Position numbers and translations under genes: made by a program. The notes beneath the pieces are model-generated. The model saw nothing but the letters and a program-made list of their open reading frames with translations. It was not told the origin of the DNA and did no database searches. Positions 10,253 through 22,390 of a stretch of DNA of 64,000 nucleotides are shown here, piece by piece (the first letter of the stretch is position 1; each line of letters begins with the position of its first letter). The DNA is from Kingdonia uniflora (taxonomy: Eukaryota; Streptophyta; Magnoliopsida; Ranunculales; Circaeasteraceae). The stretch lies in assembly GCA_014058105.1 (NCBI GenBank), contig JACGCM010000685.1:496001-560000 (forward strand), read 5' to 3'.

Positions 10253-12931
10253 ATGATGGGCACTAAAAAGAGTCATCTGGTGTCCATTTCCGTTTGGGTG
10301 TTTATAATTCATGTCATCTATGCTGCTGATTATGTCCCGGCTGACAACTATTTGTTGAGCTGTGGGGCTGCTCCGCAAACGACTGATTCCGATGGTCGGG
10401 TGTGGAATTCTGACATTGGGTCTAAGTTTGCGCCTGTTAATGATAACTCGTTAACGGCTGATGCGTCTACGCAAGACCCTTCTGTTCCTCAAGTCCCGTA
10501 TATGACTGCTCGGATATTTCCCTCTGAGTTTACTTATAGTATTCCAGTTGGGAATGGTCGTAAATTCTTGCGTCTTCATTTCTACCCTTCTTCTTATGAT
10601 AAACTTAATGCGTCTAGTGCCGTATTTTCTGTGTCCTCTGGACCCTATACTCTACTGAGGAACTTTAGTGTGGTGCAAACCACTGAGGCTCTTAATTACG
10701 CTTTTATTGTTAAGGAGTTTTCGATTAATGTTGATAATGGGAGGTTGAACTTGACTTTTAATCCTTCTTCGAGTACTACAAATGCTTATGCGTTTGTTAA
10801 TGGGATTGAGGTTGTGTCTATGCCCGATATCTACAATACTGTAGATGGGTTAACTACTATTGTGGGTCAATCATCTTCTTTTATCATTGATAATAGTACT
10901 GCTCTTGAGAGTGTTTATCGGCTAAATGTGGGTGGGAATGATATCTCTCCTCCGAATGATACTGGTATGTTTAGATCTTGGTCCGATGATTCACCATACA
11001 TCTTTGCTGCTGCACTTGGTGTTACGGATGCTGCTGCTTCAAATTTCACGGTTAAATACCCTCCCAGTATTCCTTCTTATGTTGCTCCGTCAACAGTCTA
11101 CACTACCGCGCGAACAATGGGACCAACTCCAAGGGTAAACTTGAATTACAATCTCACATGGGTTTTTTCAGTTGACTCTGGATTTTTCTACATGGTTAGA
11201 CTCCATTTCTGTGAGTTTCAGCCAGAAATATCCAAGATCAATCAAAGGGTGTTTCAGATTTTCATCAATAACCAGACTGCCGAGGAGGCGGCAGATGTTA
11301 TTGCGTGGACAGGAGATAAAGGTAATAGTATCCCAACGTATAGGAACTACGTTGTTCAAGTCTTTCAAGGAGAAGGACAGCAGGATCTATGGCTTGCTTT
11401 ACATCCTTATACAGAGTCGAAGAGCCAATATTACGATTCAATCTTAAACGGAGTTGAGATTTTCAAAGTAAATGATACAAAGGGAATCCTTGCCGGGCCT
11501 AATCCAATCCCTGCTCAAATACAAGAAGTGATTGACCCAAGCAGGGGTAGACCATCTTCTAGTTCCCGAAATTCGAAGAATCAAACTCCAATTATTGTAG
11601 GGAGCGTTGTAGGTGGTATTGCTGCTCTCTGTTTTCTTTGTTTTATTGTGTTCGTGCTACTCCAACGCCGGAAACATGGGAAGGACTCCAGTGCAAGTGA
11701 TGGACCACATGGATGGACTCCAATTGGCTTTTTCGGAAATTCACATACTTCAGGGTCCGCAAAAACGGCAACAGGAAGTTATGCCTCTTCACTCCCTTCG
11801 AATCTTTGTCGTCACTTCTCGTTTGTGGAGATCAAAGCTGCCACTAATGACTTTGATGAATCTCTAATTTTGGGGGTTGGCGGTTTTGGAAAAGTTTACA
11901 GAGGCGATATTGACGGCGGAACCACTAAAGTAGCCATAAAGCGTGGTAATCCACTATCTGGTCAAGGAGTCCATGAATTTGAGACGGAAATTGAATTGCT
12001 TTCCAAGCTTCGACACCGCCACCTCGTCTCCCTCATTGGGTATTGTGAAGAGAATTCTGAAATGATCCTTGTCTATGATTACATGGCTTATGGGACTCTT
12101 CGGGAGCACCTTTACAAGACTAATAAGCCACCACTCCCATGGAAACAGAGGCTTGAGATCTGCATTGGTGCTGCGCGTGGTTTACATTACCTACATACGG
12201 GTGCAAAACACACAATTATCCATCGAGATGTGAAGACCACAAACATTCTCCTAGACGAGAAGTGGGTGGCAAAGGTTTCTGATTTCGGATTGTCGAAGAC
12301 GGGGCCTGCATTGGATCACACACATGTCAGCACAGTTGTGAAGGGTAGCTTTGGGTATTTGGATCCGGAATACTTCAGGCGGCAGCAATTGACGGATAAA
12401 TCAGATGTCTACTCATTTGGTGTTGTACTTTTCGAGGTCCTCTGTGCACGGCCAGCGTTGAATGCCGCACTGGCAAAGGATTTTAAGGAACAAGTTAGCT
12501 TAGCAGAGTGGGCATTGCACTGCCAGAAAAAAGGCATACTTGATCAGATTATTGACCCATATCTAAAGGGGAAGATTGCACCAGAGTGCTTTAAGAAGTT
12601 TGCTGAGATTGCTGAGAAGTGTGTGGGTGATCAGGGAATAGATCGACCATCAATGGGTGATGTGCTGTGGAACCTCGAGTTTGCCCTGCAGCTGCAGGAA
12701 AGTGTGGAAGAAAATGGCGGTATACATGACACAGATACAGAGGAGACCCCATTTAAAGGAACGTATGGGGGAAAAAAGTATCCAAATGCTTGTTTCGATG
12801 GCGATGTAACTGACTCAAAGAGCAGTGGGATGACAATGAGCATTGGGGGTCGGAGTCTTGCTAGCGAAGACTCTGATGGGTTGACACCTAGTGCTGTATT
12901 TTCGCAGATCATGAACCCAAGTGGACGTTGA
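10253..12931 (+). CDS. FER: FERONIA-like receptor kinase (CrRLK1L family)
   Basis: An intact single-exon reading frame of 892 residues. It has a signal peptide (about 1-24, ending near IYAADY) and two tandem malectin-like domains (about 30-190 and 215-400). A transmembrane helix (about 447-469, IIVGSVVGGIAALCFLCFIV) leads into a Ser/Thr kinase (about 530-805). Kinase motifs are complete: GVGGFGKVYRG (541 onward), VAIK with Lys563, HRDVKTTN with Asp659, and DFGLSKTG with Asp677. The conserved C-terminus GGRSLASEDSDGLTPSAVFS is that of FERONIA rather than of THESEUS or HERK. FERONIA is the plasma-membrane receptor for RALF peptides, with LLG co-receptors, and it controls cell-wall sensing, growth and fertilisation. 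An AATAAA-like signal lies at about 12954. The 5' and 3' flanks are both cut short by retroelements, which may affect expression. Confidence 0.96.
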   Translation: MMGTKKSHLVSISVWVFIIHVIYAADYVPADNYLLSCGAAPQTTDSDGRVWNSDIGSKFAPVNDNSLTADASTQDPSVPQVPYMTARIFPSEFTYSIPVGNGRKFLRLHFYPSSYDKLNASSAVFSVSSGPYTLLRNFSVVQTTEALNYAFIVKEFSINVDNGRLNLTFNPSSSTTNAYAFVNGIEVVSMPDIYNTVDGLTTIVGQSSSFIIDNSTALESVYRLNVGGNDISPPNDTGMFRSWSDDSPYIFAAALGVTDAAASNFTVKYPPSIPSYVAPSTVYTTARTMGPTPRVNLNYNLTWVFSVDSGFFYMVRLHFCEFQPEISKINQRVFQIFINNQTAEEAADVIAWTGDKGNSIPTYRNYVVQVFQGEGQQDLWLALHPYTESKSQYYDSILNGVEIFKVNDTKGILAGPNPIPAQIQEVIDPSRGRPSSSSRNSKNQTPIIVGSVVGGIAALCFLCFIVFVLLQRRKHGKDSSASDGPHGWTPIGFFGNSHTSGSAKTATGSYASSLPSNLCRHFSFVEIKAATNDFDESLILGVGGFGKVYRGDIDGGTTKVAIKRGNPLSGQGVHEFETEIELLSKLRHRHLVSLIGYCEENSEMILVYDYMAYGTLREHLYKTNKPPLPWKQRLEICIGAARGLHYLHTGAKHTIIHRDVKTTNILLDEKWVAKVSDFGLSKTGPALDHTHVSTVVKGSFGYLDPEYFRRQQLTDKSDVYSFGVVLFEVLCARPALNAALAKDFKEQVSLAEWALHCQKKGILDQIIDPYLKGKIAPECFKKFAEIAEKCVGDQGIDRPSMGDVLWNLEFALQLQESVEENGGIHDTDTEETPFKGTYGGKKYPNACFDGDVTDSKSSGMTMSIGGRSLASEDSDGLTPSAVFSQIMNPSGR

Positions 12932-13305
12932 GATTACATCCTGGATTTCTTCAATAAAATTCTTCCTACATTTATCAGGCAATGGAAACTTTCATTTACT
13001 TTTTCTGGTTAACTTTGTTACTTCTTTTGCATATTGTCTATCTGTCTGTTGTTGTACTTAATTTGCTTCTCAAGGAATGTAAGTGTAATATATTGGTGTT
13101 GTAACAGAAATATTAATGTATTATGTGGAGTTTAGTGAAATTGTATAATCCATTTAGTTCTGCCAGTGTCTTTCATAGTGTATCTCAGACTTAGATATTT
13201 ATTCTGTTATCTTTTTCGTACGTTACATTTACTGAGTGGGACAAATACATCTTCCACGATGCATGGACCATAGTTTTCATTCCGCTTCATTTAATTTGTT
13301 ATGGC
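12932..13305 (+). other. 3' UTR and flank of the receptor kinase gene
   Basis: T-rich sequence with an AATAAA motif shortly after the stop codon, consistent with a polyadenylation region. No other gene was seen. It ends at the tttct target-site duplication of the copia element. Confidence 0.6.
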
Positions 13306-13310
13306 TTTCT
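13306..13310 (+). repeat. Left target-site duplication of copia-A (tttct)
   Basis: tttct directly precedes the 5' LTR start (TGTTGGGTGT) and recurs at 19086-19090 directly after the 3' LTR end (CCTAACA). Confidence 0.92.
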
Positions 13311-14550
13311 TGTTGGGTGTAAACTCGAACTTTGAAGAATGGTTGGAAGAACGAAACAATCAAAGTCGTTCGAACGAGATTCTTTATTTTCGCGTTTTGG
13401 ATTTGGTACATCAAACTCGTTCGAACGAGCTTGGATGTCGTTCGTGTAATGGACTAATTTCTAAACCCCGTACTCAGTACGGTATCCGAACTGATATAGC
13501 TCGGATCAACAACAATCCAATACCTAAGAACAGAAAGTCCTGATAAAAACGACCTCGCCTACAGTTCGGAGACTTTGAAGCATTTTCTAAACTCACACTG
13601 TAGAAGATACTCCTCTATTCATCAAATAGCTCGCATACATGCGAACTCCACAAAAGATCGTATCTTCTCCAAACGGTCTGAAGTGCAATTAAGAAGGCCG
13701 TTACAGATCAGCAAATATCAAATATCAAGACGTTACAGGAAATCTCATCAAAGCTCATCAAGTTCAGTCGACCATAACGTTCATCATTAAATATACCCAG
13801 CGGTCGTATTATAAGACCTATAAGTAGCTACCTGGAAAGAAGACCCATGGGGGATGGATGGCTAGTTCTTACGCATGACATATTGAGAGAAGATTATACT
13901 GGCATTTTCTGTAATCACTCCACTTTCTCTCTGTAATAACTAGTCAATCGTAATACGACACTCTCTCTCTTTTCAAAATCTTCACTAGAGGTCGTGGTTT
14001 TTAACCTATTGAAAGGTTTTCCACGCAAGATACTGTGTCATTTACTCTCGTACTTGCATAATATCTGTTCTTAACACTGGTGTAAGACGTGTTTTCGACC
14101 TACTAGAAAATAGGTCATTACAGTTCGAACGAGTTGTCATGTTTTTAGGGTTGAAGATCAATTATCGCAAAGTCGTTCAAACGAGCTTTGCTTTAGATGT
14201 TATTCTGAGACGTTGGGTTTGCCTCGAGATCCGTTCTACTTGTATTTTTAGTTCGCTAGTATATAAATGTGACTTGTGTTATTTTGTTAGCCCATCTTGG
14301 TGAGTTTAATTCCAGAGAGACCTAGAATTTGAGAGACTCCATTAAAGCTTGAGAAGCTTGGAGAGATCGTTGCAACCTATTTGATTATCATAGTGGATTG
14401 TCCGGGGAGTGGTTTTTTATCCGTAAGGGTTTTTTACTTTCATCCTTCGGGTAAATTATTGTGTTCTTGCTTTCGTATAATTTTTTATTGGCGTTTCCGT
14501 TTATCGTTCTTGGGGCGAGGGATTGGGATTAGCTACCCTGATTCCTAACA
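13311..14550 (+). repeat. 5' LTR of copia-A, interrupted by a solo LTR
   Basis: Without the 678-base insertion and its duplicated 5 bases, the LTR is about 557 bases. It aligns throughout to 18473-19085, including the TATATAAAT promoter box (about 14260), the GAGAGATCGTTG block and the CCTAACA end. Its U3 part contains TCGTTCGAACGA palindromes at 13366-13377 and 13417-13428, and a third split by the insertion. It is slightly shorter than the 3' copy because that copy has extra palindrome units. Confidence 0.92.
13445..14122 (+). mobile_element. Solo LTR nested in the copia-A 5' LTR
   Basis: A 678-base insertion with termini TGTAATGG...TCATTACA (7-base perfect inverted repeat TGTAATG/CATTACA). 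It is flanked by the 5-base duplication gttcg (13440-13444 and 14123-14127). Removing the insertion and one duplicate restores the sequence gatgtcgttcgaacgag, as found uninterrupted at 18640 onward. It has no internal domain or second LTR, so it is a solo LTR left by unequal recombination. The family is unknown. Confidence 0.92.
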
Positions 14551-14552
14551 AC

Positions 14553-14564
14553 TGGTATCAGAGC
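14553..14564 (+). other. Primer-binding site of copia-A (initiator tRNA-Met)
   Basis: TGGTATCAGAGC, the standard plant copia primer site, lies two bases after the 5' LTR end. Confidence 0.93.
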
Positions 14565-14593
14565 GCAAGGTTAGGGCTTGTGTGATTAGAGCG

Positions 14594-15165
14594 ATGGCCG
14601 ATATGGAGAAATTGGAAATCGATGAATTCAAAGGATTGAACTTTGGGATTTGGAATATGCAAGTAGAGGATTTTCTATATGCGGAGGATTGCAATTTTCT
14701 TCTAGGAGGGATTTTGACGAAGCCGGCCGATATGGATTGTATGAAGTATGAGCTTTAAGATCAAGATGTTCTTGGTAAAGTTCGTTCAACACTCTCAAGT
14801 TCTATTTCTTCTAAATTGTTTAAAATGAGTACCGTGTTAGAGATGATGGAGAAACTATCAAAGACGTTTGAATCAACTTCGAGTGATTTAAATTCTCAGA
14901 TGTGCGTTACGAGTGTTTCAGATTCTCGTAAGCGGGTTACCTTCAGCAACGTGGTTGAAGTCTTTGGTGATGATTCTCGCGTAATACCACTTAAAGCTTC
15001 GTTGTTAACATCGGGTAATTACTCGGATGTTGAAGTTAGAGGAAAGAGAGCTTTACATATTGAGAATGGAAGCAAAATGTGCATTAAGGCATGAAATTAC
15101 AATCAACAAGATATTTGTTAGAATTGTGGTAAAGTTGGTCATAAGAAGGAAGATTGTTGATCGAC
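14594..15165 (+). pseudogene. copia-A gag (UBN2-type) with zinc knuckle
   Basis: The ATG at 14594 starts MADMEKLEIDEFKGLNFGIW, a copia gag N-terminus. The same frame continues past a TAA at 14756-14758 through KLFKMSTVLEMMEKL. A retroviral-type zinc knuckle is visible at about 15118-15159 (C-x2-C-x4-H-x4-C, NCGKVGHKKEDC), but a TAG replaces the residue after its first Cys. The protein would form the nucleocapsid. The stops make it nonfunctional. Confidence 0.8.
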
Positions 15166-15287
15166 AAAGAAGAGAAGATCTGTAAAGAGACGTTCGGTGA
15201 CTTTCTCTGGGGAAGGTAAAAATTCTGATAGTTCCTCCAATCTTATTTCTAATAATTTGGTTGATATGACTTATGATATTTGGGATA

Positions 15288-16290
15288 AACTATGAATGTG
15301 ATTCATGGTACTCGAGATAAGTCATGGTGGTTGTCTTATGATGTTTGTAAAAAGTCGAGGTTAGACTTGGTTGCTCCATTGGAAATTATGTTGGGTAAAA
15401 TTGAATTGTCTAGCTATGATGAGTGCTATCACGTAGTAGATAATGGAGTTGTTCGGACTGCATTAACGAATAATAATTCGTTAAGTTCGGACATGGTCCA
15501 AAATGTGTCTAATATGGCTAGAAATATATTTTCGAGCCAACTATCGAACTTGGGTCTTTTAGCTATCTTCGGCGATGATGTTTTTGCGATCATGAAGGAT
15601 GCTACTATTTTAGCTTGAGACAAAAGACAAAATACATTCTTAGGGATTGGTAACGCTAATGATGATATTATTGGTGTTGTTACTTCGATGGTGGGCTCTA
15701 GAGCATGGTACGAGAAACTTTGTCACATAAACATTTGGATGAAAACATTATTCTTGAGGAGAATACTTGACAAGTTAAAATTGAAAGATTTGTTCTTTTG
15801 TGAAGATGCTGTCTTGGTAAAGCAAAAGAAAGTTGGGTTTCCTAGAAATATAAGAAAATAGAATATGAGATCGAACCATTTATACGATGATGTATGGGAA
15901 CCGACTAGAGCTAGTTCCAACAGGGGATTTCATGGTTTTGTTGTTTTCTTTGGTGATTCCACACGAGAGCTTTGTGTACATTTCTTGAAGAATGAAATGG
16001 ATTGGTTTGATGTCTTTGCTAGATGGAAAGTTTGGGTTGAGATTGAGACGGGTTCAATGTTGAAGTGTCTTGGGTCTAACGGTGATGGTGATCAATTTTG
16101 CTGTGATAAGTTTGTTATAGATAAAACATCTATTGGGATTGAAAGACTTGAGAAGATCCTAATAATACTACAAAAGTTTGGTATGGCTGAAAGTGTGGTC
16201 CGTAAGATTACTGAAATGACTCGAAGTATGAAATGTTTAATCGAGTTGTCAGCAGTTTTGGGCGGATTCAGTAGTTTCGGCGGTTGATAT
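15288..16290 (+). pseudogene. copia-A protease-integrase region relic
   Basis: The first half (15292-15618) is too diverged to show an active protease site. The second half aligns with a copia integrase: HLYDDVWEPTRASSNRGFHG (first Asp), FFGDSTRELCVHFLKNE, and RWKVWVEIETGSMLKCLGSN where the normal SDNGGE is altered. It ends with GMAESVVRKITEMTRSM, corresponding to GVAERMNR of active elements. Stops at about 15618 and 15858 and a loss of the second catalytic Asp context show decay. Confidence 0.72.
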
Positions 16291-16756
16291 AGAGTCTTAG
16301 TATGCATTGGATCTTGGAATATTAAAAGAGATTACTAGGACGAAAAAAGAGGTAATAATTTATACTTCTTTTGTCTATTCTAGTAGTAGATCATTACTAG
16401 ATTATATGTCTAGTTTGTGCATGTTTGTGATGATTTTGGTGACCGATCTTGTGATGCGAAGAATCGGAAAATTATCCAACTTATTGATGTGATATCAAAT
16501 GATGATGTCTTTTGCGAAGACATGGATAAGTGGACCGGAAAAGTAGATTAATCGGGGTCATGTGAGTATATAAAAATCTCTGTAGTGATAGTGTTGGAAC
16601 CATTGGTTGAAAAGGTCCGACGAGAACCGTATACTCCTCCGATTGTAATGAAAAGAAGAACCAAGGTTTCGAGACCTACGACCCGTTATCATTACTCTCG
16701 ACATTGGTTGTGGCTCGTCGGTATTGGTGATGACTACAAGGTGAGGTCATGGGCAA

Positions 16757-17058
16757 GTGGGAGCCAATGGCAGATCTACATAGGATTGAGGGTAGGCAGT
16801 GGCCCACCTTAAAATTTTAAAGTATTTGATTTCTATAGGTAAAAAAAAAAAACTTTCACTTGCCCTTTGTAAAATATTCCTCTTGCCCTCCCTCACTTTC
16901 TTAATTTACTACACATACCACTTATTTGTTCTATCTCTATCTTTATGGCTAAATATACTAAAATACCCTTAATTACTTTCTTTTTTTTCGGGGGCTACCG
17001 CACCCGAACCCCCTTGCCTACCCTAGTTATGATTCTTGGATCCGCCACTGGTGCGAGC
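16757..17058. mobile_element. hAT-type MITE inside copia-A
   Basis: The element proper is 16765-17050 (286 bases). Its ends are CAATGGCAGATCTA and, on the opposite strand, CAGTGGCGGATCCA, which match at 11 of 14 positions and resemble the CAGNGGCGGA termini of plant hAT elements. Eight-base flanks gtgggagc (16757-16764) and gtgcgagc (17051-17058) match at 7 of 8, the hAT duplication length. It has no coding capacity. Confidence 0.75.
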
Positions 17059-18472
17059 TTGTCATAAATGATGATGAAATAGGATCTTAATCGTCATATC
17101 GGGTTTAGGATATAATTCTATTACCGATGGTAAAACTCTTAACTTCACAAGTTGGTTTACAAGCTAAACGAGGACAAGTTTGTTCAAGCGGTTCAAGGTG
17201 AAACTTGTTGTAAAATGCTTTCAAGAAGAAACAGGTGTTTATATCAAGATGTTTTTGGCTTATCGGTTGTGAAGCTATTTGTCTTGTGGTGGCTTTATTT
17301 TTTCGGATCGAGTGATACTTGATACGAAATAAAAATTATTCATGATTGATCTTATTGAAGATGGGTATGTAAGTCGGGCTACAAGGATACATAGTTATTG
17401 GTTGAAGTTTCATTATGGAGGCTCATACATGAGAACTCATATGCTTGTCCGAGATATACATCGAAACGATGGCACTCGAAGTTAGATATGTTTATATCAT
17501 TGGTGTTTTTTTTTTAAATTCCACAGAGACCATTATTGATGTTATGAGTTTTGAGAACTCATGGATCATCCGTTCTTAAAGTATGAATGATATGTCAGTT
17601 GCGTATGCAAGTTCTAGCATGGGTGAGATTGAAGAGTCGTGGGAACGGTTATCTCAATAGAGGGTTGGACCGATGGATTGGCTAATCTTTGCATATGGTA
17701 TAGTACAACAGGAAGAACGTGAGGCAGAAGCTGTTATTGACATAGTACATTGAGGATGGTTGGAGTGTTATTTGGTACCGTACCATTTGTCGGTTACTTC
17801 GGGCTTGAGACACGTGTTTGTTTGGCTATGGAATGCGATATGAGTGTAGATCGAGGTATGTCTAAACTTAATGATGATTTGTTTGCTAATGTATGTCATT
17901 GTTTACATGAGACCAAAGTTTTCTTATGAAGTGGGAGTTGTGAGACGTTGATAATGAATCTTATGTATTCAAAGAAGACTTGGTTGTAGCTCATAGTTAT
18001 GAAGTGTTTTTTGTTCAGCTTGCAGGGTTGTGTTTACTTGTGATGACGAAGTACGTTAGTGACATGGAAAATACTACAGTTTCGTGGTGTTATACTGAAG
18101 GTATTTGGTTATCGAGATGACAATGGTTAATTGCATCATTGATTGCAAATGCATGAGTACGGTGCGGCTTTGGAAGTTTGCAAGGGGATGTTCTTGAATT
18201 TTTTGTTGAAAAATGTATAAAACATTATCACATGGTTTTGTGTGGTACAATAGCTTTTGGCGCGAAGAGTTCAGTTTAACACAGTTACAAATGTGGTTGC
18301 TTTAAAGATAGATGAAATTACGGGAACATCACATTTCAAATTCCAAGTGGGAGATTTGTTGAAGATTGTGAAATTTTGTAATTGGGACTTCATGATTGAA
18401 GGTCCGGGTAGTGCGAGAAATTCATTTGGAGATCTGGAGATGGGTTACGGGATTCGATTTCAAGTGGGAGAT
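17059..18472 (+). pseudogene. Decayed 3' half of copia-A internal region
   Basis: This is where reverse transcriptase and RNase H should lie. Only short stretches with stops remain and no YVDD box was recognised. The segment ends with the AAGTGGGAGA polypurine tract. Confidence 0.5.
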
Positions 18473-19085
18473 TGTTGGGTGTGAACTCGAACTTTGAAGA
18501 ATATTTGGAAGAACGAAACAGTCGAAGTCGTTCGAACGGAAGAGGAAGTCGTTCGAACGAGCTTCAAAGTCATTCAAACGAGATTATTTATTTTCGTGTT
18601 TTGGATTTGGTTCGTCAAACTCGTTCGAACGAGTTTGAATGTCGTTCGAACGAGTTGTCATGTTTCTAGGGCTAGAGACCAATTATCGTAAAGTCGTTCA
18701 AACGAGCTTGAAGGTGTTCAAACGAGCTTTGCGTAGGTTTGCTTTAGATGTATTCAGAGACGTCGGGTTTGTCTCGAGATCCGTTTTACTTGCATTTTTA
18801 GTTCCCTAGTATATAAATAGGACTTAGGTTATTTTGTTAGCCTATCTTAGTAAGTTTAATTCTAGAGAGACTCTATTAAAGCTTGAGAAGCTTGGAGAGA
18901 TCGTTGTAACCTATTTGATTATCATAATAGATTGTTCGGGGAGTGGTTTTTTATCTATAAAAGTTTTTTTATTTTCCTCCTTCGGGTAAATTATTGTGTT
19001 CTTGCTTTCGTATAATTTCTTATTGGCGTTTCTATTTATCATTCTTGGGGCGAGGGATTGTGATTAGCTACCCTGATTCCTAACA
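18473..19085 (+). repeat. 3' LTR of copia-A
   Basis: 613 bases, TGTTGGGTGT...CCTAACA. It contains three perfect TCGTTCGAACGA palindromes (18549-18560, 18621-18632, 18642-18653) and several near copies within about 190 bases. These are followed by a TATATAAATAGG promoter box near 18811. tttct at 19086-19090 is the right target-site duplication. Confidence 0.93.
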
Positions 19086-19189
19086 TTTCTATTATTGTAT
19101 GATTTATACGTCCTGTCTATATAAATAGATATCAAATTATTGTCAATTTGTGATCACAGGTTGACAAATACATTATCTGACCTCTTGAG

Positions 19190-20100
19190 AGCAATAACAA
19201 CTCCTTCACTGTCTGGACGAGGAACAGAAAAATGGAGGTTAGCTGCACTTCCTTAGTTCTTTAATTCAGATGACCCTTACATAGTCAACAGATATTTAAA
19301 GTTTCCGAGGGAATTCGGTGTCTTGGATAAGCTGGCAATGGGAAGGGTTTATTCCTTTTGTCTTCTGTCTTGTAGGGACCGGTAGTAGTGACATTAACGC
19401 GTTTAATGTGCAATTAGCTTTCCAGCCACGACATGTGGTTACTAGTATCCTAATATATGATTCTGTTTACATATCCATCCAGCGAGGACCAAAAAGAATC
19501 GGTCCCTGCACCTCTAGGATGGAAACTTTACCGGAAGTCAGTACTTAGTACTTATGGCACTTGTGATGGAATTTATTTATACCACAGTGTCGGGGAGTAT
19601 TGTCAACACCCATCCTTTATTTACCTGTCTGATCTCGCTTTAATTTTGCACGCTAAATCTCTAGATCTGTAGGCCACATCTCTAGCCTTTAATTAACAGT
19701 TTTTCAAAGTAAATGCAATGTGCTTCACAGAGAAAGTTGGACAAGGTTGAAGAAAGCCTCTTGGATCGAACAGAAAGGTAAACCAGCCATAAGTTCATAA
19801 CCAACATCAAGTCAACTAATAACCTGTAATAACTTCAAATGTCCTTGATGGTAACCGCGGACGGGCATGTCTTGCTCGTCCTTGCATCACATAAGGGCTT
19901 GAATCCTTGCCGTTCAGCTCTTCCCTAGTTCAACCAAATAAACTAGCTATTCACATCTCTGTTTAAAAAGAGTGAGAGCTAGTTCTATGTCGGCATTACT
20001 AAAATAACAATCATCATTAGCAACATTAACAAGCTCAAATCCCTGTCAACATCGCACATCACTGTATCTTCAATTTGTGTAAACAACTTACAACGTTTTC
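19190..20100 (+). repeat. Duplicated segment, copy 1 (3' flank of GST A)
   Basis: Aligns with 22730-23450 in the same order along most of its length. Shared blocks include gttagctgcacttccttag, agctggcaatgggaa, acatgtg(g/c)tTACTAGT and cattaacaagctcaaatc. A splice-acceptor-like CACAG at about 19160 precedes a short open stretch ending LLRAITTPSLSGRGTEKW, so it may derive from the last exon of an unidentified gene. In each unit the segment lies 3' of the GST gene, showing that a block of several kilobases was duplicated in tandem. Confidence 0.7.
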
Positions 20101-20856
20101 CAGGATGTCGGAACATCTCTTGTGGGTATCACGGACTTGTTTGGGCTCATCATCAGGCTTATCCATTCCCTCTGAGCCATGAAAACACTGAAGTAAATTG
20201 GAATAAGCTTTCGGGCATAGTAAATCAATCCAGAGGCAAAGCTTCATCACTTAGATGGTTATGCACAATGCCCTTAGAACATAAGATAAGCTCTTGAAAT
20301 GGGGTATAGAGAACTAAATATGCGGAAGTGTTTATGATGTAGCACATCCCTAGATGGGTCGTTTCCCACATTAGTTGGCCCCTCTCTCTTTAGTTCTATA
20401 AAAAGGGCTCTCTTTTGTTTGTTGTTTTCCAGTAGTTAGTTTTTGTTTTAGAAAAGTTCTAAGTAAAGTAAAATTAGAACCTAATTTTTTCCTTCCAATT
20501 GAATATACTAGGTGTTCTTGATTATTTTGATTCCGCGTAATCAGTTTGCACTAGATTAACAAAAGAAAACAACTACTTGATTGAATTAAAACTGAAAGAA
20601 GACTAAATCACTCTACTTAGCTAGGATTTTTTCTCCAAAACTCAACCTTCCTTACCTTCTACCTAGGACTCGTTTATAGAACTAGGAGTCCTCCACATTC
20701 TAAAAACACTTCCCTCAAAAATAGGCATTATTCTAATAAAAGAAAATAACTGAAAATAGAAACAATAAGGGCCTCTTTAGGGGCCGGCTCCTAAGGGGAT
20801 GCCCACTACGGCCACGACTCCCCACGGCTATTATTCCTATCAATACAGGTTAACAA
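20101..20856. other. Unassigned region between duplicated segment and LINE scrap
   Basis: No recognisable protein. A TATAAAAAGGG string near 20398, followed by T-rich sequence, resembles a promoter of a small LTR element, but no repeat partner was found in the window. Confidence 0.35.
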
Positions 20857-21180
20857 GTGTGTTCTTTGTTGGGGCCAACGTGAAACTGAACAACGCTTAT
20901 ATTTTGAGTGTGCTTACTCCAAGTTCATTTGGGAGGAATTGCTTTAGCTTTTAGGCTATAATAAATAAGTGGGCAATTGGAACAATTAGATTGATTGGAC
21001 AGTCCTTAACTTTGAGGGAAATGATGGCATGGCTATTCTAAACAAACTGGTTTTCAATCCTTTTTTTGCCATGTTTGGTCTGAAAGAAACTCTAGGAATT
21101 GTTTCAGAAATAAGAACTAAGGCTGCTTACCTTTAGAAGAAAATGAGTCAACTCCTCAGACCTTATAGAACTGAGAAAAG
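20857..21180 (+). pseudogene. LINE ORF2 fragment (zf-RVT region)
   Basis: Reads CVLCWGQRETEQRLYFECAY followed by SKFIWEELL, the Cys-rich zf-RVT signature of plant LINE ORF2, then a block with WNNxID before further stops. It is about 100 residues long, 5' and 3' truncated, and absent from the equivalent place in the second GST unit, so it post-dates the duplication or was lost there. Confidence 0.7.
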
Positions 21181-21536
21181 TTAACTTTGCCCCAGCGAAG
21201 GAGGATAGTTTGCGACTGACCTCAAGTTAATGAATTGGTTCAAGGTGGTCAGGTTAAGTCGAACCTGGTCTTTATGGGCCAGTGTGATTTTGGGGTAAAA
21301 CACAGTGTTTGTTGACTTATGGGGCAAATGGCTAATTGTCTCTGGGAGTCGAGTGCAAAGTCGAATTTTCTCATGTTCCTTCCACAAGAAAATTAGAAAA
21401 AAATTCTCACACAAATTGTGTCTTGCGCTTAAGATTACTTTCTGAAAGTCATCAACATTGAAGTTCAAAATATATTGCAGAACACACGGAAAAAGATTCA
21501 TAACCAGCAAGCAACCTACACAATTTTAAGCAAACT

Positions 21537-22372
<836 letters not shown>

Positions 22373-22390
22373 TTATTGGGAGGTCTTGAT

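Larger units (their letters stand above)
13311..19085 (+). mobile_element. copia-A: complete but decayed Ty1/copia retrotransposon
   Basis: A 5.8-kb element with 5' LTR 13311-14550, 3' LTR 18473-19085 and a 5-base target-site duplication (tttct). The LTRs start TGTTGGGTGT and end ATTCCTAACA. Directly after the 5' LTR is TGGTATCAGAGC (14553-14564), the primer site complementary to initiator tRNA-Met. A purine tract (AAGTGGGAGA) precedes the 3' LTR. Gag and integrase relics are recognisable between the LTRs; RT and RNase H are too decayed to call. Two later insertions lie inside it: a solo LTR in the 5' LTR and a hAT-type MITE in the interior. Confidence 0.93.

Noticed and set aside
10926..12912. 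Several open frames in other frames or on the opposite strand within the receptor kinase gene
   Set aside because: They overlap a fully intact 892-codon gene with complete domains and have no motifs of their own.
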